Origin: Naasia sp. SYSU D00057
GTDB lineage: Bacteria; Actinomycetota; Actinomycetes; Actinomycetales; Microbacteriaceae
DNA length: 64,000 bases
Direction: 5' to 3'
Assembly: GCF_017916505.1 (NCBI RefSeq)
Contig: NZ_JAFMSZ010000001.1
Span: 1,240,001-1,304,000 of the forward strand
Shown: piece after piece, positions 33,959-42,535 of the stretch
Position numbering within the stretch: position 1 is the first letter of the stretch
Layout: the number at the start of each line of letters is the position of its first letter
Notes under the pieces: model-generated
What the model was told of the DNA's origin: nothing
What the model saw: only the letters and a program-made list of their open reading frames with translations
Database searches by the model: none
Translations under genes and position numbers: made by a program

Positions 33959-34667
33959 CGACGCCGAGGAGGGCGCCGATGCCGTAGGTGACCGCCATCG
34001 CGATCGCGCCGCCGACCACCACGCGGATGGCGGCCCTCAGCTTGCGGGCCTCGCCGAGGCGCGCGCCGACCGTGCCGGTGATCGCGAGCGCCGCGAGCAC
34101 CACGACGAAGGTGACCGGGATCCGGACCTCCGCAGGCGGGAGCAGGATCGCCGCGAGCGGCAGCAGCGCGCCGAGGGCGAACGACACGAACGACGCGATC
34201 GCCGCGCCCCAGGGCGAGGTCAGCTCGTCGGGCACGAGGTGCAGCTCGGCGTCCGCGTGCGCCGCGAAGGCGTCGTGCGCCGTGAGCTCGCCCGCGACCC
34301 GCTCCGCGGTCTCCCGGCTGAGCCCCTTGCCCTCGTAGATGCGGGTCAGCTCCTCGAGCTCAGCCTCCGGGTCCTCGGCCAGCTCGCGGCGCTCCTTCTC
34401 GAGCATCGCCCGCTCCGCGTCGCGCTGGCTGCTCACCGACACGTACTCGCCGAGCGCCATCGACACGGCGCCCGCGAGGAGTCCCGCGACGCCCGCGGTG
34501 AGGATCGGCCCGGGAGCGGCGGTCGCACCCGCGACCCCCACCACGAGCGCGGCGGTCGAGACGATGCCGTCGTTCGCGCCGAGCACGCCGGCCCGGAGCC
34601 GGTTGAGGCGGGCGCCCGCTCCGTTCGCGTGCGGCTCCCCCTCGTGGGCGACCGCCTGCTCGGTCAT
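33951..34667 (-). CDS. VIT1/CCC1-family metal transporter
   Basis: A 238-residue membrane protein of the vacuolar iron transporter family (Fe2+/Mn2+ efflux or storage). It has RLNRLRAGVLGANDGIVSTAALVVGVAGA in the first membrane helix, AVSMALGEYVSVSSQRDAE, a cytosolic Glu-rich metal-binding helix (ERRELAEDPEAELEELTRIYEGKG), and three C-terminal helices. ATG 34667 overlaps the ddl stop by ATGA, so it is co-transcribed with ddl. Its stop lies in a repeated 28-bp segment. Confidence 0.93.
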   Translation of the reverse strand: MTEQAVAHEGEPHANGAGARLNRLRAGVLGANDGIVSTAALVVGVAGATAAPGPILTAGVAGLLAGAVSMALGEYVSVSSQRDAERAMLEKERRELAEDPEAELEELTRIYEGKGLSRETAERVAGELTAHDAFAAHADAELHLVPDELTSPWGAAIASFVSFALGALLPLAAILLPPAEVRIPVTFVVVLAALAITGTVGARLGEARKLRAAIRVVVGGAIAMAVTYGIGALLGVAV

Positions 34668-35767
34668 CTCGCCGTCTGCAGGGCGAGCGCGATGAGCTCG
34701 TCGATCAGCGCCGGATAGCTGAGGCCGGAGGCGAGCCAGCACTTCGGGAACATCGAGATGGGCGTGAAGCCCGGCATCGTGTTCACCTCGTTGACGACGA
34801 AGCCGTCGGCGGTGAGGAAGAAGTCGACCCGGGCGAGACCGGCGCCGCCGATCGCCTCGAAGGCGCGGACCGCGATGCGCTGCATCTCGGCGAGCTCCCC
34901 GTCGCGCAGGTCCGCCGGGCAGACGAGCTCGACGCCGGGGGCGTCGAGATACTTCGCCTCGAAGTCGTAGAAGTCGCGGCCGGTGACGACGATCTCGCCG
35001 GCCACCGACGCGCGGGCCGGCGCGCCGTCGCGGCCGCCGAGAACGGCGCACTCCACCTCGCGGCCGACGATGCCGCGCTCGACGAGCACCTTGCCGTCCT
35101 CGGCGAACGCGGTCGCGAGCGCGGCGTCAAGGCCCGCCTCCTCGGTGACGCGGCTGACGCCGACGGACGACCCGGCGCGGGCCGGCTTGACGAACTGGGG
35201 GTAGCCGAGCGCGCCGATGCGGCGGGACCACAGCTCCCGGTCCGCGTCCCACTCCCGCTGCGTGAGCGTCACCCACGGCGCGACCGGGATGCCCGCGGCT
35301 TCGAGCACCGTCTTCGTGAAGTGCTTGTCCATGCCGAGGGCGGACGCGAGCACGCCGTTGCCGACGTAGGGCAGGCCGACGAGCTCGAGCATGCCCTGCA
35401 CGGTGCCGTCCTCGCCCCACGGTCCGTGCAGAATCGGGAACACGAGGTCGAGCTCGCCGAGCGAGCGCTCCGCGCCGTCCTCGACCACCGTCAGCTCGCG
35501 GCTCGCGGCGCTGTCCGGCCAGCGGACGCGGGTCCCGTTGTCCTCGACCGTCGGCAGCGCGCCGGCGTCGAGCGCGAACCGGCCGGGGTCGTCGCTCTCG
35601 AGCACGAAGGCGCCGTCCCGGGTGATCCCCACCGGGATCACCTCGTAGCGCTCCCGATCGATGGCGCCGAGGACGCCGCCGGCGGTCGCGCAGCTGATGG
35701 AGTGCTCGCTGGAGCGGCCGCCGAACAGCAGCGCGATGCGAAGGCGGGGCGTCGGAATCGGACTCAC
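34664..35767 (-). CDS. ddl: D-alanine--D-alanine ligase
   Basis: Ddl joins two D-alanines for peptidoglycan precursors. The 367-residue ATP-grasp enzyme opens LRIALLFGGRSSEHSISCATAGG and has FPILHGPWGEDGTVQGMLEL, FVKPARAGSSVGVSRV and the C-terminal ARVDFFLTADGFVVNEVNTMPGF metal/ATP region, spread across the expected positions. GTG 35767 overlaps the gpsA stop (GTGA). It belongs to a murA-MFS/plsC-gpsA-ddl-VIT minus-strand run. Confidence 0.97.
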   Translation of the reverse strand: MSPIPTPRLRIALLFGGRSSEHSISCATAGGVLGAIDRERYEVIPVGITRDGAFVLESDDPGRFALDAGALPTVEDNGTRVRWPDSAASRELTVVEDGAERSLGELDLVFPILHGPWGEDGTVQGMLELVGLPYVGNGVLASALGMDKHFTKTVLEAAGIPVAPWVTLTQREWDADRELWSRRIGALGYPQFVKPARAGSSVGVSRVTEEAGLDAALATAFAEDGKVLVERGIVGREVECAVLGGRDGAPARASVAGEIVVTGRDFYDFEAKYLDAPGVELVCPADLRDGELAEMQRIAVRAFEAIGGAGLARVDFFLTADGFVVNEVNTMPGFTPISMFPKCWLASGLSYPALIDELIALALQTAR

Positions 35768-36786
35768 TCTCCCTGGGGTAGGTCGTCGGTGGTCAGGTGG
35801 GGGGCGAGGTCCCGCGGCGCGAGGGTGCCGGCGAGCACCTGGCCGACCTGCTCCACGATGGGCATCAGCACCCCGCGGGCGCGGGCGAGCTCGAGCACGG
35901 GGCGCACGGAGGCGAGCCCCTCCGCCGTCTGCTCCATCGCGGCGACGACGTCGGAGAAGCTGTAGCCCTGCCCGAGCAGGCGCCCCGCGCGGTTGTTGCG
36001 CGACAGCGGCGACTCACTCGTCGCGATGAGGTCGCCGAGGCCGGCGAGGCCGGACATGGTCTCCGGCTGCGCACCGTAGGCGGCGGCGAAGGCCGACATC
36101 TCGGCGAGGCCGCGGGTGAGGATCGACGCCTTCGTGTTCTCGCCGTAGCCGACGCCGTCGACGATGCCGATCGCGAGCGCGATGAGGTTCTTCAGCACTC
36201 CGCCGAACTCGGTGCCGATCACGTCCGTGTTGACGAAGGACCGGAAGTACCGGTTCGTGGCCGTCGCGGCGATCGTCTGGGCGGTGAGCAGGTCGTCGGA
36301 GGCGACGACGGCGGCGGTCGGCATCTCCTTCGCGATCTCGAGGGCGAGGTTCGGGCCGGACGCGACAGCGATGCGGCTGCCGCCGAGCCCGAGCTCCTCG
36401 CCGAGCACCTGACTCATCCGGCGGCCGGTGCCGAGCTCGACGCCCTTCATCAGGCTGACGACGATCGCGTGCGGGTCGAGGTCCTTCGCGACGTCGCGGA
36501 GGTTCGACCGCAGGGTCTGGCTGGGCACCGATATGAAGACCTGCTCGGCGCCTTCGAGCACGGCGGGCAGCCGCGAGTCGGCGTGCAGGCTGCGGGGCAG
36601 GTTGATGCCCGGCAGGTAGTCGCTGTTGCGCTTGCCGACCGAGATCTCGGCGGCGAGCTCCGGACGGCGGGCCCAGATGGTGACGCTCGCGCCGCCGTCG
36701 GCGAGGACCTTGGCGAAGGTCGTGCCCCAGCTCCCGGCTCCGAGCACCGCGACGCGCGGCCCGGACACCGGCACCGGCTCACTCAA
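35764..36786 (-). CDS. gpsA: NAD(P)H-dependent glycerol-3-phosphate dehydrogenase
   Basis: GpsA reduces dihydroxyacetone phosphate to glycerol 3-phosphate for phospholipids. The 340-residue protein has the Rossmann motif VAVLGAGSWGTTFAKVLA, VSLMKGVELGTGRRMSQVL, GVLKNLIALAIGIVDG with the catalytic Lys, and GLAGLGDLIATS. TTG 36786 overlaps the upstream acyltransferase by 8 nt. Pairing with the PlsC-type gene makes a phospholipid-precursor pair. Confidence 0.97.
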   Translation of the reverse strand: MSEPVPVSGPRVAVLGAGSWGTTFAKVLADGGASVTIWARRPELAAEISVGKRNSDYLPGINLPRSLHADSRLPAVLEGAEQVFISVPSQTLRSNLRDVAKDLDPHAIVVSLMKGVELGTGRRMSQVLGEELGLGGSRIAVASGPNLALEIAKEMPTAAVVASDDLLTAQTIAATATNRYFRSFVNTDVIGTEFGGVLKNLIALAIGIVDGVGYGENTKASILTRGLAEMSAFAAAYGAQPETMSGLAGLGDLIATSESPLSRNNRAGRLLGQGYSFSDVVAAMEQTAEGLASVRPVLELARARGVLMPIVEQVGQVLAGTLAPRDLAPHLTTDDLPQGE

Positions 36787-37516
36787 AGCGGCCCGTCTCG
36801 GACTGGCCCTGCTTCTTCGGATCCCAGCGCTCGGCCGGCGCGGACTCGCCGCGGAGGTCCTCGAGCAGGTCGGTGACGGCGTCCATCACGAGTTCGGTGG
36901 CCTCGCTGAGCGCGGCCGCGTCGAGCGTCCGGTCACGGTACGCCGAGAGGTCGACGGGGTCGCCGAACTTGACGGTGATCTTGGCGGGCGGGAACACGCT
37001 GATCTTCTTGCCGTACCGCGCCATGAGGTGCTGGGTGCCCCAGTGCGCGGCGGGGATCACCGGGATGCCGTGCTCGAGCGCGAGCCGGACGGCGCCGGTC
37101 TTGCCCCGCATCGGCCACATGCCGGGGTCGCGGGTGAGCGAGCCCTCCGGGTAGACGATGACCGGCCGTCCCTTCGCCACGAGCTCCTGCGCCGCCTCGA
37201 GGGTGGTGCTCGCCCGGCCGCCGCGCTCGACGGGGACCTGCCCGGTGCCGCGCAGCACGGCGCCGACGACGGGCACCTTGAACAGCGACGCCTTCGCGAG
37301 GAAGCGCGGGGCGCGGCCGACCCGCCAGAGCGTGTAGCCCATGACCACGGGGTCGATCTCGCTGTAGTGGTTGGGGGCCAGGACGAACGCCCCCGACGCC
37401 GGCACCTTGTCGCCGTCGATCACGCGGATGCGCGTGATCAGGCGGAGGGGCGGGACGACGAGCGCCGCCACGGGCCAGAACGCCGACGGCGTCGTCTTCT
37501 CCGGCTTGCGTCGCAC
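36779..37516 (-). CDS. 1-acylglycerol-3-phosphate O-acyltransferase (PlsC-like)
   Basis: A 245-residue membrane-associated acyltransferase making phosphatidic acid. The HX4D catalytic motif is NHYSEID, followed by RGTGQVPVERGG, the acceptor motif YPEGSLTRDPGMWPMRGKTG and IPVIPAAHWG. The start was set at GTG 37516 because a near-perfect GATAAT -10 box ends 6 nt before it; the ATG at 37537 would lie upstream of that promoter. Confidence 0.94.
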   Translation of the reverse strand: MRRKPEKTTPSAFWPVAALVVPPLRLITRIRVIDGDKVPASGAFVLAPNHYSEIDPVVMGYTLWRVGRAPRFLAKASLFKVPVVGAVLRGTGQVPVERGGRASTTLEAAQELVAKGRPVIVYPEGSLTRDPGMWPMRGKTGAVRLALEHGIPVIPAAHWGTQHLMARYGKKISVFPPAKITVKFGDPVDLSAYRDRTLDAAALSEATELVMDAVTDLLEDLRGESAPAERWDPKKQGQSETGRFE

Positions 37517-37522
37517 CGATCC

Positions 37523-37528
37523 ATTATC
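37523..37528 (-). promoter_or_regulatory. -10 box GATAAT, leaderless start of PlsC-like gene
   Basis: On the minus strand GATAAT (37528 to 37523) is 6 nt before GTG 37516. It decides the start codon and heads the acyltransferase-gpsA-ddl-VIT operon. Confidence 0.65.
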
Positions 37529-37543
37529 CCGCCGCATGCGCTG

Positions 37544-38764
37544 CTACCTCGCGCGCGCGGCGGCGCCGCGCAGAGCCGCGATCATCCCGAACACGCCGAA
37601 CGCCGCCGCGGTGCCCACCATGATGAACAGCGGAACGGTCCACGCGGAGGTGAGGTCGTGCGCGAGCCCGAGCGCGGGTGGGGCGAGCGCGGCCACGGTA
37701 TAGCCGACGCCCTGCACGAACGCGGACAGCGCGGCCGCCTGGCGCTGGCTGCCCGCGGCGGCCGCGATCACCGTCAGCAGCGAGGCGAAGCCGCCGCCCT
37801 GGGCGACGCCGCCGATCGCCGCGAACAGGAGGTAGTGCTCGGGCGCGAGCAGGAGGCCGACCGGCATGGTGACCCACAGCGCTCCGAGCACGAGGATCGG
37901 CGCCCACACCGGCAGCCGGCCCGCGAGCATCGGGACGCCGACGGCGCCGATCACCGCGCAGATCTGGAACAGCGACGCGGCCGCGCCGGCCGCCTCCGGC
38001 CCGAGCCCGCGCTCGTCGGCGAGCAGGGACGGCAGCCACGCGGTGAGGCCGTAGTAGGAGGTGGACTGGCCGGCGAAGGCGAGCGCGAGCAGCCACGCGA
38101 GCGGACGGCGCCAGACGACGGGCGCGGCCGTGGCGGCGTGCTCGTGCCGGTCGTGGTCCGTTCCGCGGCGACGCAGGAAGAGCATCCAGGCGAGCGCGCC
38201 GACCACCGCGAGCACGGCCCACGCCAGGAGCGCTCCGCGCCAGCCGAGCCAGGAGGACAGCGGAGCGGTGGCCACCGAGGCGAGCATCGCGCCGATGTTG
38301 AGGATCGCGACGTAGGCGCCCGTCACGGCCCCCACCCGCGCGGGGCGCACGTCGCGGCGGATGATCACCGGGACGACGATGTTGCCCACCGTGATGGCGA
38401 TGCCGATGACTACGGTGCCCGCGAGGGCCAGCCAGAACGGCCCCGCCGACCGCACGAGCGCGCCCGCGACGATGCCGCCGAGGCAGGTCACGAGGGCGAG
38501 CTCGGGTCCGGTCCGGCGCGCGATCAGGAGAGCGAGCGGCGCCGCGAGCCCGAAGCACAGCACGGGAAGGCTCGTGAGCAGCCCGACCTCGGCGGCGCTG
38601 ATGCCGAGGTCGGCCCGGATCTCCCCCGCCAGCGGCGCCACCGCGATGAACGGCGCGCGCAGGTTGATCGACGCGAGCAGCAGCACCGCGACGAAGATCG
38701 CCGGCGCGACGAGGCGCGCCGCCGGACGGGAGGAGGAGAGGGAGGGGGTGGTGCCGCCCGTCAT
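37544..38764 (-). CDS. MFS transporter, CynX/NimT type
   Basis: A 406-residue major facilitator with about twelve membrane helices. Landmarks are LLLASINLRAPFIAVAPLAGEIRADLG in helix 1 and GAVTGAYVAILNIGAMLAS, typical of the cyanate/nitroimidazole (CynX/NimT) branch. The substrate is unknown. ATG 38764 overlaps the murA stop (ATGA), an unusual partner for murA and probably a local accident of gene order. Confidence 0.9.
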   Translation of the reverse strand: MTGGTTPSLSSSRPAARLVAPAIFVAVLLLASINLRAPFIAVAPLAGEIRADLGISAAEVGLLTSLPVLCFGLAAPLALLIARRTGPELALVTCLGGIVAGALVRSAGPFWLALAGTVVIGIAITVGNIVVPVIIRRDVRPARVGAVTGAYVAILNIGAMLASVATAPLSSWLGWRGALLAWAVLAVVGALAWMLFLRRRGTDHDRHEHAATAAPVVWRRPLAWLLALAFAGQSTSYYGLTAWLPSLLADERGLGPEAAGAAASLFQICAVIGAVGVPMLAGRLPVWAPILVLGALWVTMPVGLLLAPEHYLLFAAIGGVAQGGGFASLLTVIAAAAGSQRQAAALSAFVQGVGYTVAALAPPALGLAHDLTSAWTVPLFIMVGTAAAFGVFGMIAALRGAAARAR

Positions 38765-40131
38765 CCCTCGAGGACGAAGCGGGCGCCCAGGGCCTCCAGC
38801 TTCGCGGCGAGGTTCTCGTAGCCGCGGCTGATGATGCCGACGTTGCTCACGGTGGAGCGGCCCTCGGCGGTCAGCGCCGCGATCAGGTGGGAGAACCCGC
38901 CGCGCAGGTCGGGGACCACCACGTCGGCGCCGTGCAGCGGCGTCGGGCCGACCACGACGGCGGCCTGCTCGAGGTCGCGGCGCGGCACGCGCCGGTCGCC
39001 GCCCTCGAGGCCGTGCTTGTGGACCGTGATATCGGCGCCCATCTCGATGAGCGCGTCCGTGAAGCCGAACCGGTTCTCGTAGACCGTCTCGTGCACGATG
39101 GACTGGCCCTCGGCCTGCGTGAGGGCGATCACGAGCGGCTGCTGCCAGTCGGTCATGAAGCCGGGGTGCACGTCGGTCTCGATCACGACCGGCTTGAGGG
39201 CGCAGCCCGGGTGGTAGAACCGGATGCCGTCCTCGTAGATGTCGAACTTGCCGCCGACCTTCCGGAAGACGTTGAGGAACGTCATCATGTGCTCCTGCTT
39301 CGCCCCGCCGACGAAGACGTCGCCGCCGGTGGCGAGCGCGGCGGAGGCCCAGCTGGCGGCCTCGTTGCGGTCGAAGATCGCGCGGTGCGTGTAGCCCTCG
39401 AGCTTGTCGACGCCCTCGATGAAGATCACGCGGTTCGGCTCGACGGAGATGATCGCGCCCATCTTCTGCAGGATCGCGATGAGGTCCATGATCTCGGGCT
39501 CGATGGCCGCGTTGCGCAGCTCGGTGACGCCCTCGGCGCGGGTCGCGGTGAGCAGCACCTGCTCGGTGGCGCCGACGCTCGGGTACGGCAGCTCGATGTG
39601 CGCGCCGTGCAGGCCGTTGGGGGCGGTGATCCGGATGCCGCTCGGCAGCTTGTCGACGACGGCGCCGAACCTGCGGAGCGCGTCGAGGTGGAAGTCGATC
39701 GGCCGGTCGCCGATGCGGCAGCCGCCGAGGTCGGGGATGAACGCCTCGCCGAGCTGGTGCAGCAGCGGGCCGCAGAACAGGATCGGGATCCGGCTCGAAC
39801 CGGCGTGCGCGTCGATGTCCGCCATGTGCGCGGTCACGACGTTCGACGGGTCGAGGATCAGGTCGCCCGGCTCGGTGCCCTCGGACACCTTGACGCCGTG
39901 CACCTCGAGCAGACCGCGGACGACGCGGACGTCGCTGATGTCCGGCACCCCGCGCAACAGGCTCGAGCTCTCGCCCAGGAGGGAGGCCACCATCGCCTTC
40001 GTGACGAGGTTCTTCGCGCCCCGCACCTCGATGCGGCCGCGCAGCGGCACGCCGCCGTCGATGGTGATGCGGTCGAAGGTGAGGCCGACGCGCTCACCGG
40101 CCTTCTGGGCGTCTGTGACGAGACTGTTCAC
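38761..40131 (-). CDS. murA: UDP-N-acetylglucosamine 1-carboxyvinyltransferase
   Basis: MurA transfers enolpyruvate to UDP-GlcNAc, the first committed step of peptidoglycan synthesis. The 456-residue protein has IEVRGAKNLVTKAMVASLLG and the active-site loop PDLGGCRIGDRPIDFHL. That loop keeps the Cys attacked by fosfomycin, unlike mycobacterial MurA, which has Asp. GTG 40131 is preceded by AAGGATCCC. The gene lies downstream of leuD with a 32-nt gap. Confidence 0.96.
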   Translation of the reverse strand: MNSLVTDAQKAGERVGLTFDRITIDGGVPLRGRIEVRGAKNLVTKAMVASLLGESSSLLRGVPDISDVRVVRGLLEVHGVKVSEGTEPGDLILDPSNVVTAHMADIDAHAGSSRIPILFCGPLLHQLGEAFIPDLGGCRIGDRPIDFHLDALRRFGAVVDKLPSGIRITAPNGLHGAHIELPYPSVGATEQVLLTATRAEGVTELRNAAIEPEIMDLIAILQKMGAIISVEPNRVIFIEGVDKLEGYTHRAIFDRNEAASWASAALATGGDVFVGGAKQEHMMTFLNVFRKVGGKFDIYEDGIRFYHPGCALKPVVIETDVHPGFMTDWQQPLVIALTQAEGQSIVHETVYENRFGFTDALIEMGADITVHKHGLEGGDRRVPRRDLEQAAVVVGPTPLHGADVVVPDLRGGFSHLIAALTAEGRSTVSNVGIISRGYENLAAKLEALGARFVLEG

Positions 40132-40163
40132 GGGATCCTTACTTGTCCGGACCCCCGCGCCGC

Positions 40164-40763
40164 TCAGGAGCGGACGGGGAGGGTCGTGGGCCGCCAGCTC
40201 TCGCGGCGGTCCTCGAATTCGGCGATGCGCGCTTCGTCGCGCAGGGTAAGGGCGATGTCGTCCAGACCCTCGAGCAGCCTCCATCTGGTGTAGTCGTCGA
40301 TGTCGAACGGCACCGCGAGCTCTCCGATGGAGACCCTCTTGGCAACCAGATCGACGGTAGCCGCTATTCCCGGAGCGGCGTCCATTGCCGACCAGAGTTT
40401 CGCCAGATCGTCCTCGCTCACGACCCCGGTCACGAGGCCCTGCTTGCCGGAGTTGCCCCGGAAGATGTCGGCGAAACGGGGGCTCAGGACGACGCGGAAG
40501 CCGAAGTCGCGAAGCGCCCACACGGCGTGCTCGCGGCTCGATCCCGTGCCGAAGTCCTGCCCCGCGACGAGCACCGAGGCGCCCTGGTACTCGGGGCGGT
40601 TGAGCACGAACTCGGGGTCCTGCCGCCAGGAGTAGAAGAGCGCGTCGTCGAAGCCGGTCTTCGTCACGCGCTTCAGGAAGTTCGCGGGGATGATCTGGTC
40701 GGTGTCGACGTTCGAGCGCTTGAGCGGCGCGGCGATCCCGGTGTGGGTGGTGAACTTCTCCAT
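40164..40763 (-). CDS. leuD: 3-isopropylmalate dehydratase small subunit
   Basis: LeuD pairs with LeuC to isomerise 2- to 3-isopropylmalate in leucine synthesis. The 199-residue protein has [19 protein letters not shown] and [17 protein letters not shown], the swivel-domain signatures. ATG 40763 overlaps the leuC stop (ATGA), giving coupled translation. Confidence 0.97.
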   Translation of the reverse strand: MEKFTTHTGIAAPLKRSNVDTDQIIPANFLKRVTKTGFDDALFYSWRQDPEFVLNRPEYQGASVLVAGQDFGTGSSREHAVWALRDFGFRVVLSPRFADIFRGNSGKQGLVTGVVSEDDLAKLWSAMDAAPGIAATVDLVAKRVSIGELAVPFDIDDYTRWRLLEGLDDIALTLRDEARIAEFEDRRESWRPTTLPVRS

Positions 40764-42235
40764 CAGACCGACACCCCCTCGGCGGCCGACGCGGACAGCA
40801 CGTCGTCCTGCTGCAGGTCCCAGGGGCTCGACAGCGTGCCGCGGACCGCGGTGGCCGCGGCGACGAGCGGCGACACGAGGTGCGTGCGACCGCCCTTGCC
40901 CTGCCGGCCCTCGAAGTTCCGGTTGCTGGTGGAGGCGCAGCGCTCCCCCGGCGCGAGCTGGTCGGGGTTCATGCCGAGGCACATCGAGCAGCCGGCGAAC
41001 CGCCACTCCGCCCCGAACTCCTCGAACACCTTGTCGAGGCCCTCGGCCTCCGCCTCGATGCGCACGCGCGCCGAGCCGGGGACGACCATGACCCGCACGT
41101 CGGGCGCCTTCGTCCGGCCGCGGATGACGGACGCGAACGCGCGGAGGTCCTCGATGCGGCTGTTGGTGCAGGAGCCCATGAAGACCGCATCGACGCGGAT
41201 GTCCTTCATCGGGGTGCCGGCGGCCAGGTCCATGTACTCGAGGGCGCGCTCGGCGGCGGCCTTCTCGTTCGGGTCGGCGATGCCGGCCGGGTCCGGGACC
41301 GTCTCGGACAGCGAGACGCCCTGGCCGGGGTTCGTGCCCCACGTGACGAAGGGCTCGAGCTCGTTCGCGTCGAGGAACACCTCTGCGTCGAACACGGCGT
41401 CGTCGTCCGTGGCCAGGGTGCGCCAGTACTCGACGGCGGCGTCCCAGTCCTCGCCCTGCGGGGCGTGCGGACGGCCCTTGAGGTAGGCGAACGTCGTGTC
41501 GTCGGGCGCGACCATCCCTGCGCGGGCGCCCGCCTCGATCGACATGTTGCAGATCGTCATCCGGCCCTCCATCGAGAGGGAGCGGATGGCGCTGCCGCGG
41601 TACTCGAGCACGTAGCCCTGGCCGCCGCCGGTGCCGATCTTCGCGATGACGGCGAGGATGATGTCCTTGGCGGTCACGCCGGGGCGCAGCTCGCCCTCGA
41701 CGGTGATCGCCATCGTCTTGAACGGCTTCAGCGGCAGCGTCTGCGTGGCAAGCACGTGCTCGACCTCGCTCGTGCCGATGCCGAACGCCATGGCGCCGAA
41801 CGCGCCGTGCGTCGAGGTGTGCGAGTCGCCGCAGACCACGGTGATGCCCGGCATCGTCAGGCCCAGCTGCGGGCCGACGACGTGCACGATGCCCTGCTCG
41901 AGGTCGCCGAGCGAGTGCAGGCGGATACCGAACTCCTCGGCGTTGCGGCGCAGCGTCTCGATCTGCGTGCGGCTCGTCAGGTCGGCGATCGGCTGCCCGA
42001 TGTTGATGGTCGGGGTGTTGTGGTCCTCGGTGGCGATGGTGAGGTCCGGCCGGCGCACCGGGCGTCCCGCCATCCGCAGCCCGTCGAAGGCCTGCGGGCT
42101 CGTCACCTCGTGCACCAGGTGCAGGTCGATGTAGAGGAGGTCGGGTGCGCCGTCCTCGCCCTTCGCCACCAGGTGGTCGTCCCAGACCTTCTCGGCCAGG
42201 GTGCGACCGCGCAGCGCCATGGTCTCGTTCGTCAT
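40763..42235 (-). CDS. leuC: 3-isopropylmalate dehydratase large subunit
   Basis: LeuC holds the 4Fe-4S cluster of isopropylmalate isomerase. The 490-residue protein has [16 protein letters not shown], the cluster cysteines in [13 protein letters not shown] and [11 protein letters not shown], and [13 protein letters not shown] at the C-terminus. ATG 42235 has AGGAGA about 9 nt upstream. A leader region upstream (42281-42346) encodes a Leu-rich peptide and hairpin, suggesting attenuation control. Confidence 0.97.
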   Translation of the reverse strand: MTNETMALRGRTLAEKVWDDHLVAKGEDGAPDLLYIDLHLVHEVTSPQAFDGLRMAGRPVRRPDLTIATEDHNTPTINIGQPIADLTSRTQIETLRRNAEEFGIRLHSLGDLEQGIVHVVGPQLGLTMPGITVVCGDSHTSTHGAFGAMAFGIGTSEVEHVLATQTLPLKPFKTMAITVEGELRPGVTAKDIILAVIAKIGTGGGQGYVLEYRGSAIRSLSMEGRMTICNMSIEAGARAGMVAPDDTTFAYLKGRPHAPQGEDWDAAVEYWRTLATDDDAVFDAEVFLDANELEPFVTWGTNPGQGVSLSETVPDPAGIADPNEKAAAERALEYMDLAAGTPMKDIRVDAVFMGSCTNSRIEDLRAFASVIRGRTKAPDVRVMVVPGSARVRIEAEAEGLDKVFEEFGAEWRFAGCSMCLGMNPDQLAPGERCASTSNRNFEGRQGKGGRTHLVSPLVAAATAVRGTLSSPWDLQQDDVLSASAAEGVSV

Positions 42236-42280
42236 TGTCGTGCGTCTCCTACGTCTGTCGTGTCAGCCCAGAGCGGGACT

Positions 42281-42317
42281 CCGCGACGAGGGAGGCTGGG
42301 GTCAGGCCTCGTCGCGG
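42281..42317 (-). promoter_or_regulatory. Attenuator-type hairpin in the leuCD leader
   Basis: CCGCGACGAGG (42281-42291) and CCTCGTCGCGG (42307-42317) form a perfect 11-bp stem that overlaps the 3' end of the leader-peptide frame; the peptide stop lies in the loop. A shorter competing pair GAGGC/GCCTC lies inside. There is no U-run, so control may act on translation or through Rho. Confidence 0.65.
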
Positions 42318-42346
42318 CGGCTAAGAAGGAGCCAGGAGGGAAGCAC
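42302..42346 (-). CDS. Leucine-rich leader peptide of leuCD (14 aa)
   Basis: The minus-strand frame GTG 42346 to TGA 42302 encodes V-L-P-S-W-L-L-L-S-R-R-D-E-A. Leu codons are CTT, CTC, CTT, CTT; CTT is rare in neighbouring genes, and three Leu codons are consecutive. A TACCCT -10 box ends 6 nt before the GTG, so the peptide would be translated from the very 5' end of the transcript. The frame is followed by a strong hairpin and then leuC. This layout is that of a leucine-sensing leader; it is too short for standard gene callers. Confidence 0.65.
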   Translation of the reverse strand: MLPSWLLLSRRDEA

Positions 42347-42352
42347 CGGAAC

Positions 42353-42358
42353 AGGGTA
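42353..42358 (-). promoter_or_regulatory. -10 box TACCCT of the leuCD leader
   Basis: On the minus strand TACCCT (42358 to 42353), then GTTCCG, then GTG 42346 of the leader peptide. Confidence 0.55.
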
Positions 42359-42439
42359 GCACCCGTCCCGCGGGAGCCCGTAGGGCGCTAGCGCCGAGCG
42401 CGCCGAGCGCGCGGGCGGTCCACCGAACGCGCCCTCGCG

Positions 42440-42517
42440 CACCGAGCGCACCCTGTGCACGGGGTGCGCTCGGTGTTCCGGGGTGCGCTCGGCGGGAGGA
42501 GGGTGCGCTCGGCGGGA
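42440..42517. repeat. GTGCGCTCGG repeat cluster and hairpin
   Basis: CACCGAGCGCACCC (42440-42453) and GGGTGCGCTCGGTG (42462-42475) form a perfect 14-bp stem with an 8-nt loop. GGGTGCGCTCGGCGGGA then occurs twice (42481-42497, 42501-42517). It lies just downstream of terC and may terminate it. Confidence 0.8.
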
Positions 42518-42535
42518 TGCCGTGCAGCGCGGCGG

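Noticed and set aside
40131-40521. Upstream extension of murA to 40521
   Set aside because: It overlaps leuD in another frame. GTG 40131 has a good ribosome site and gives the standard MurA length.
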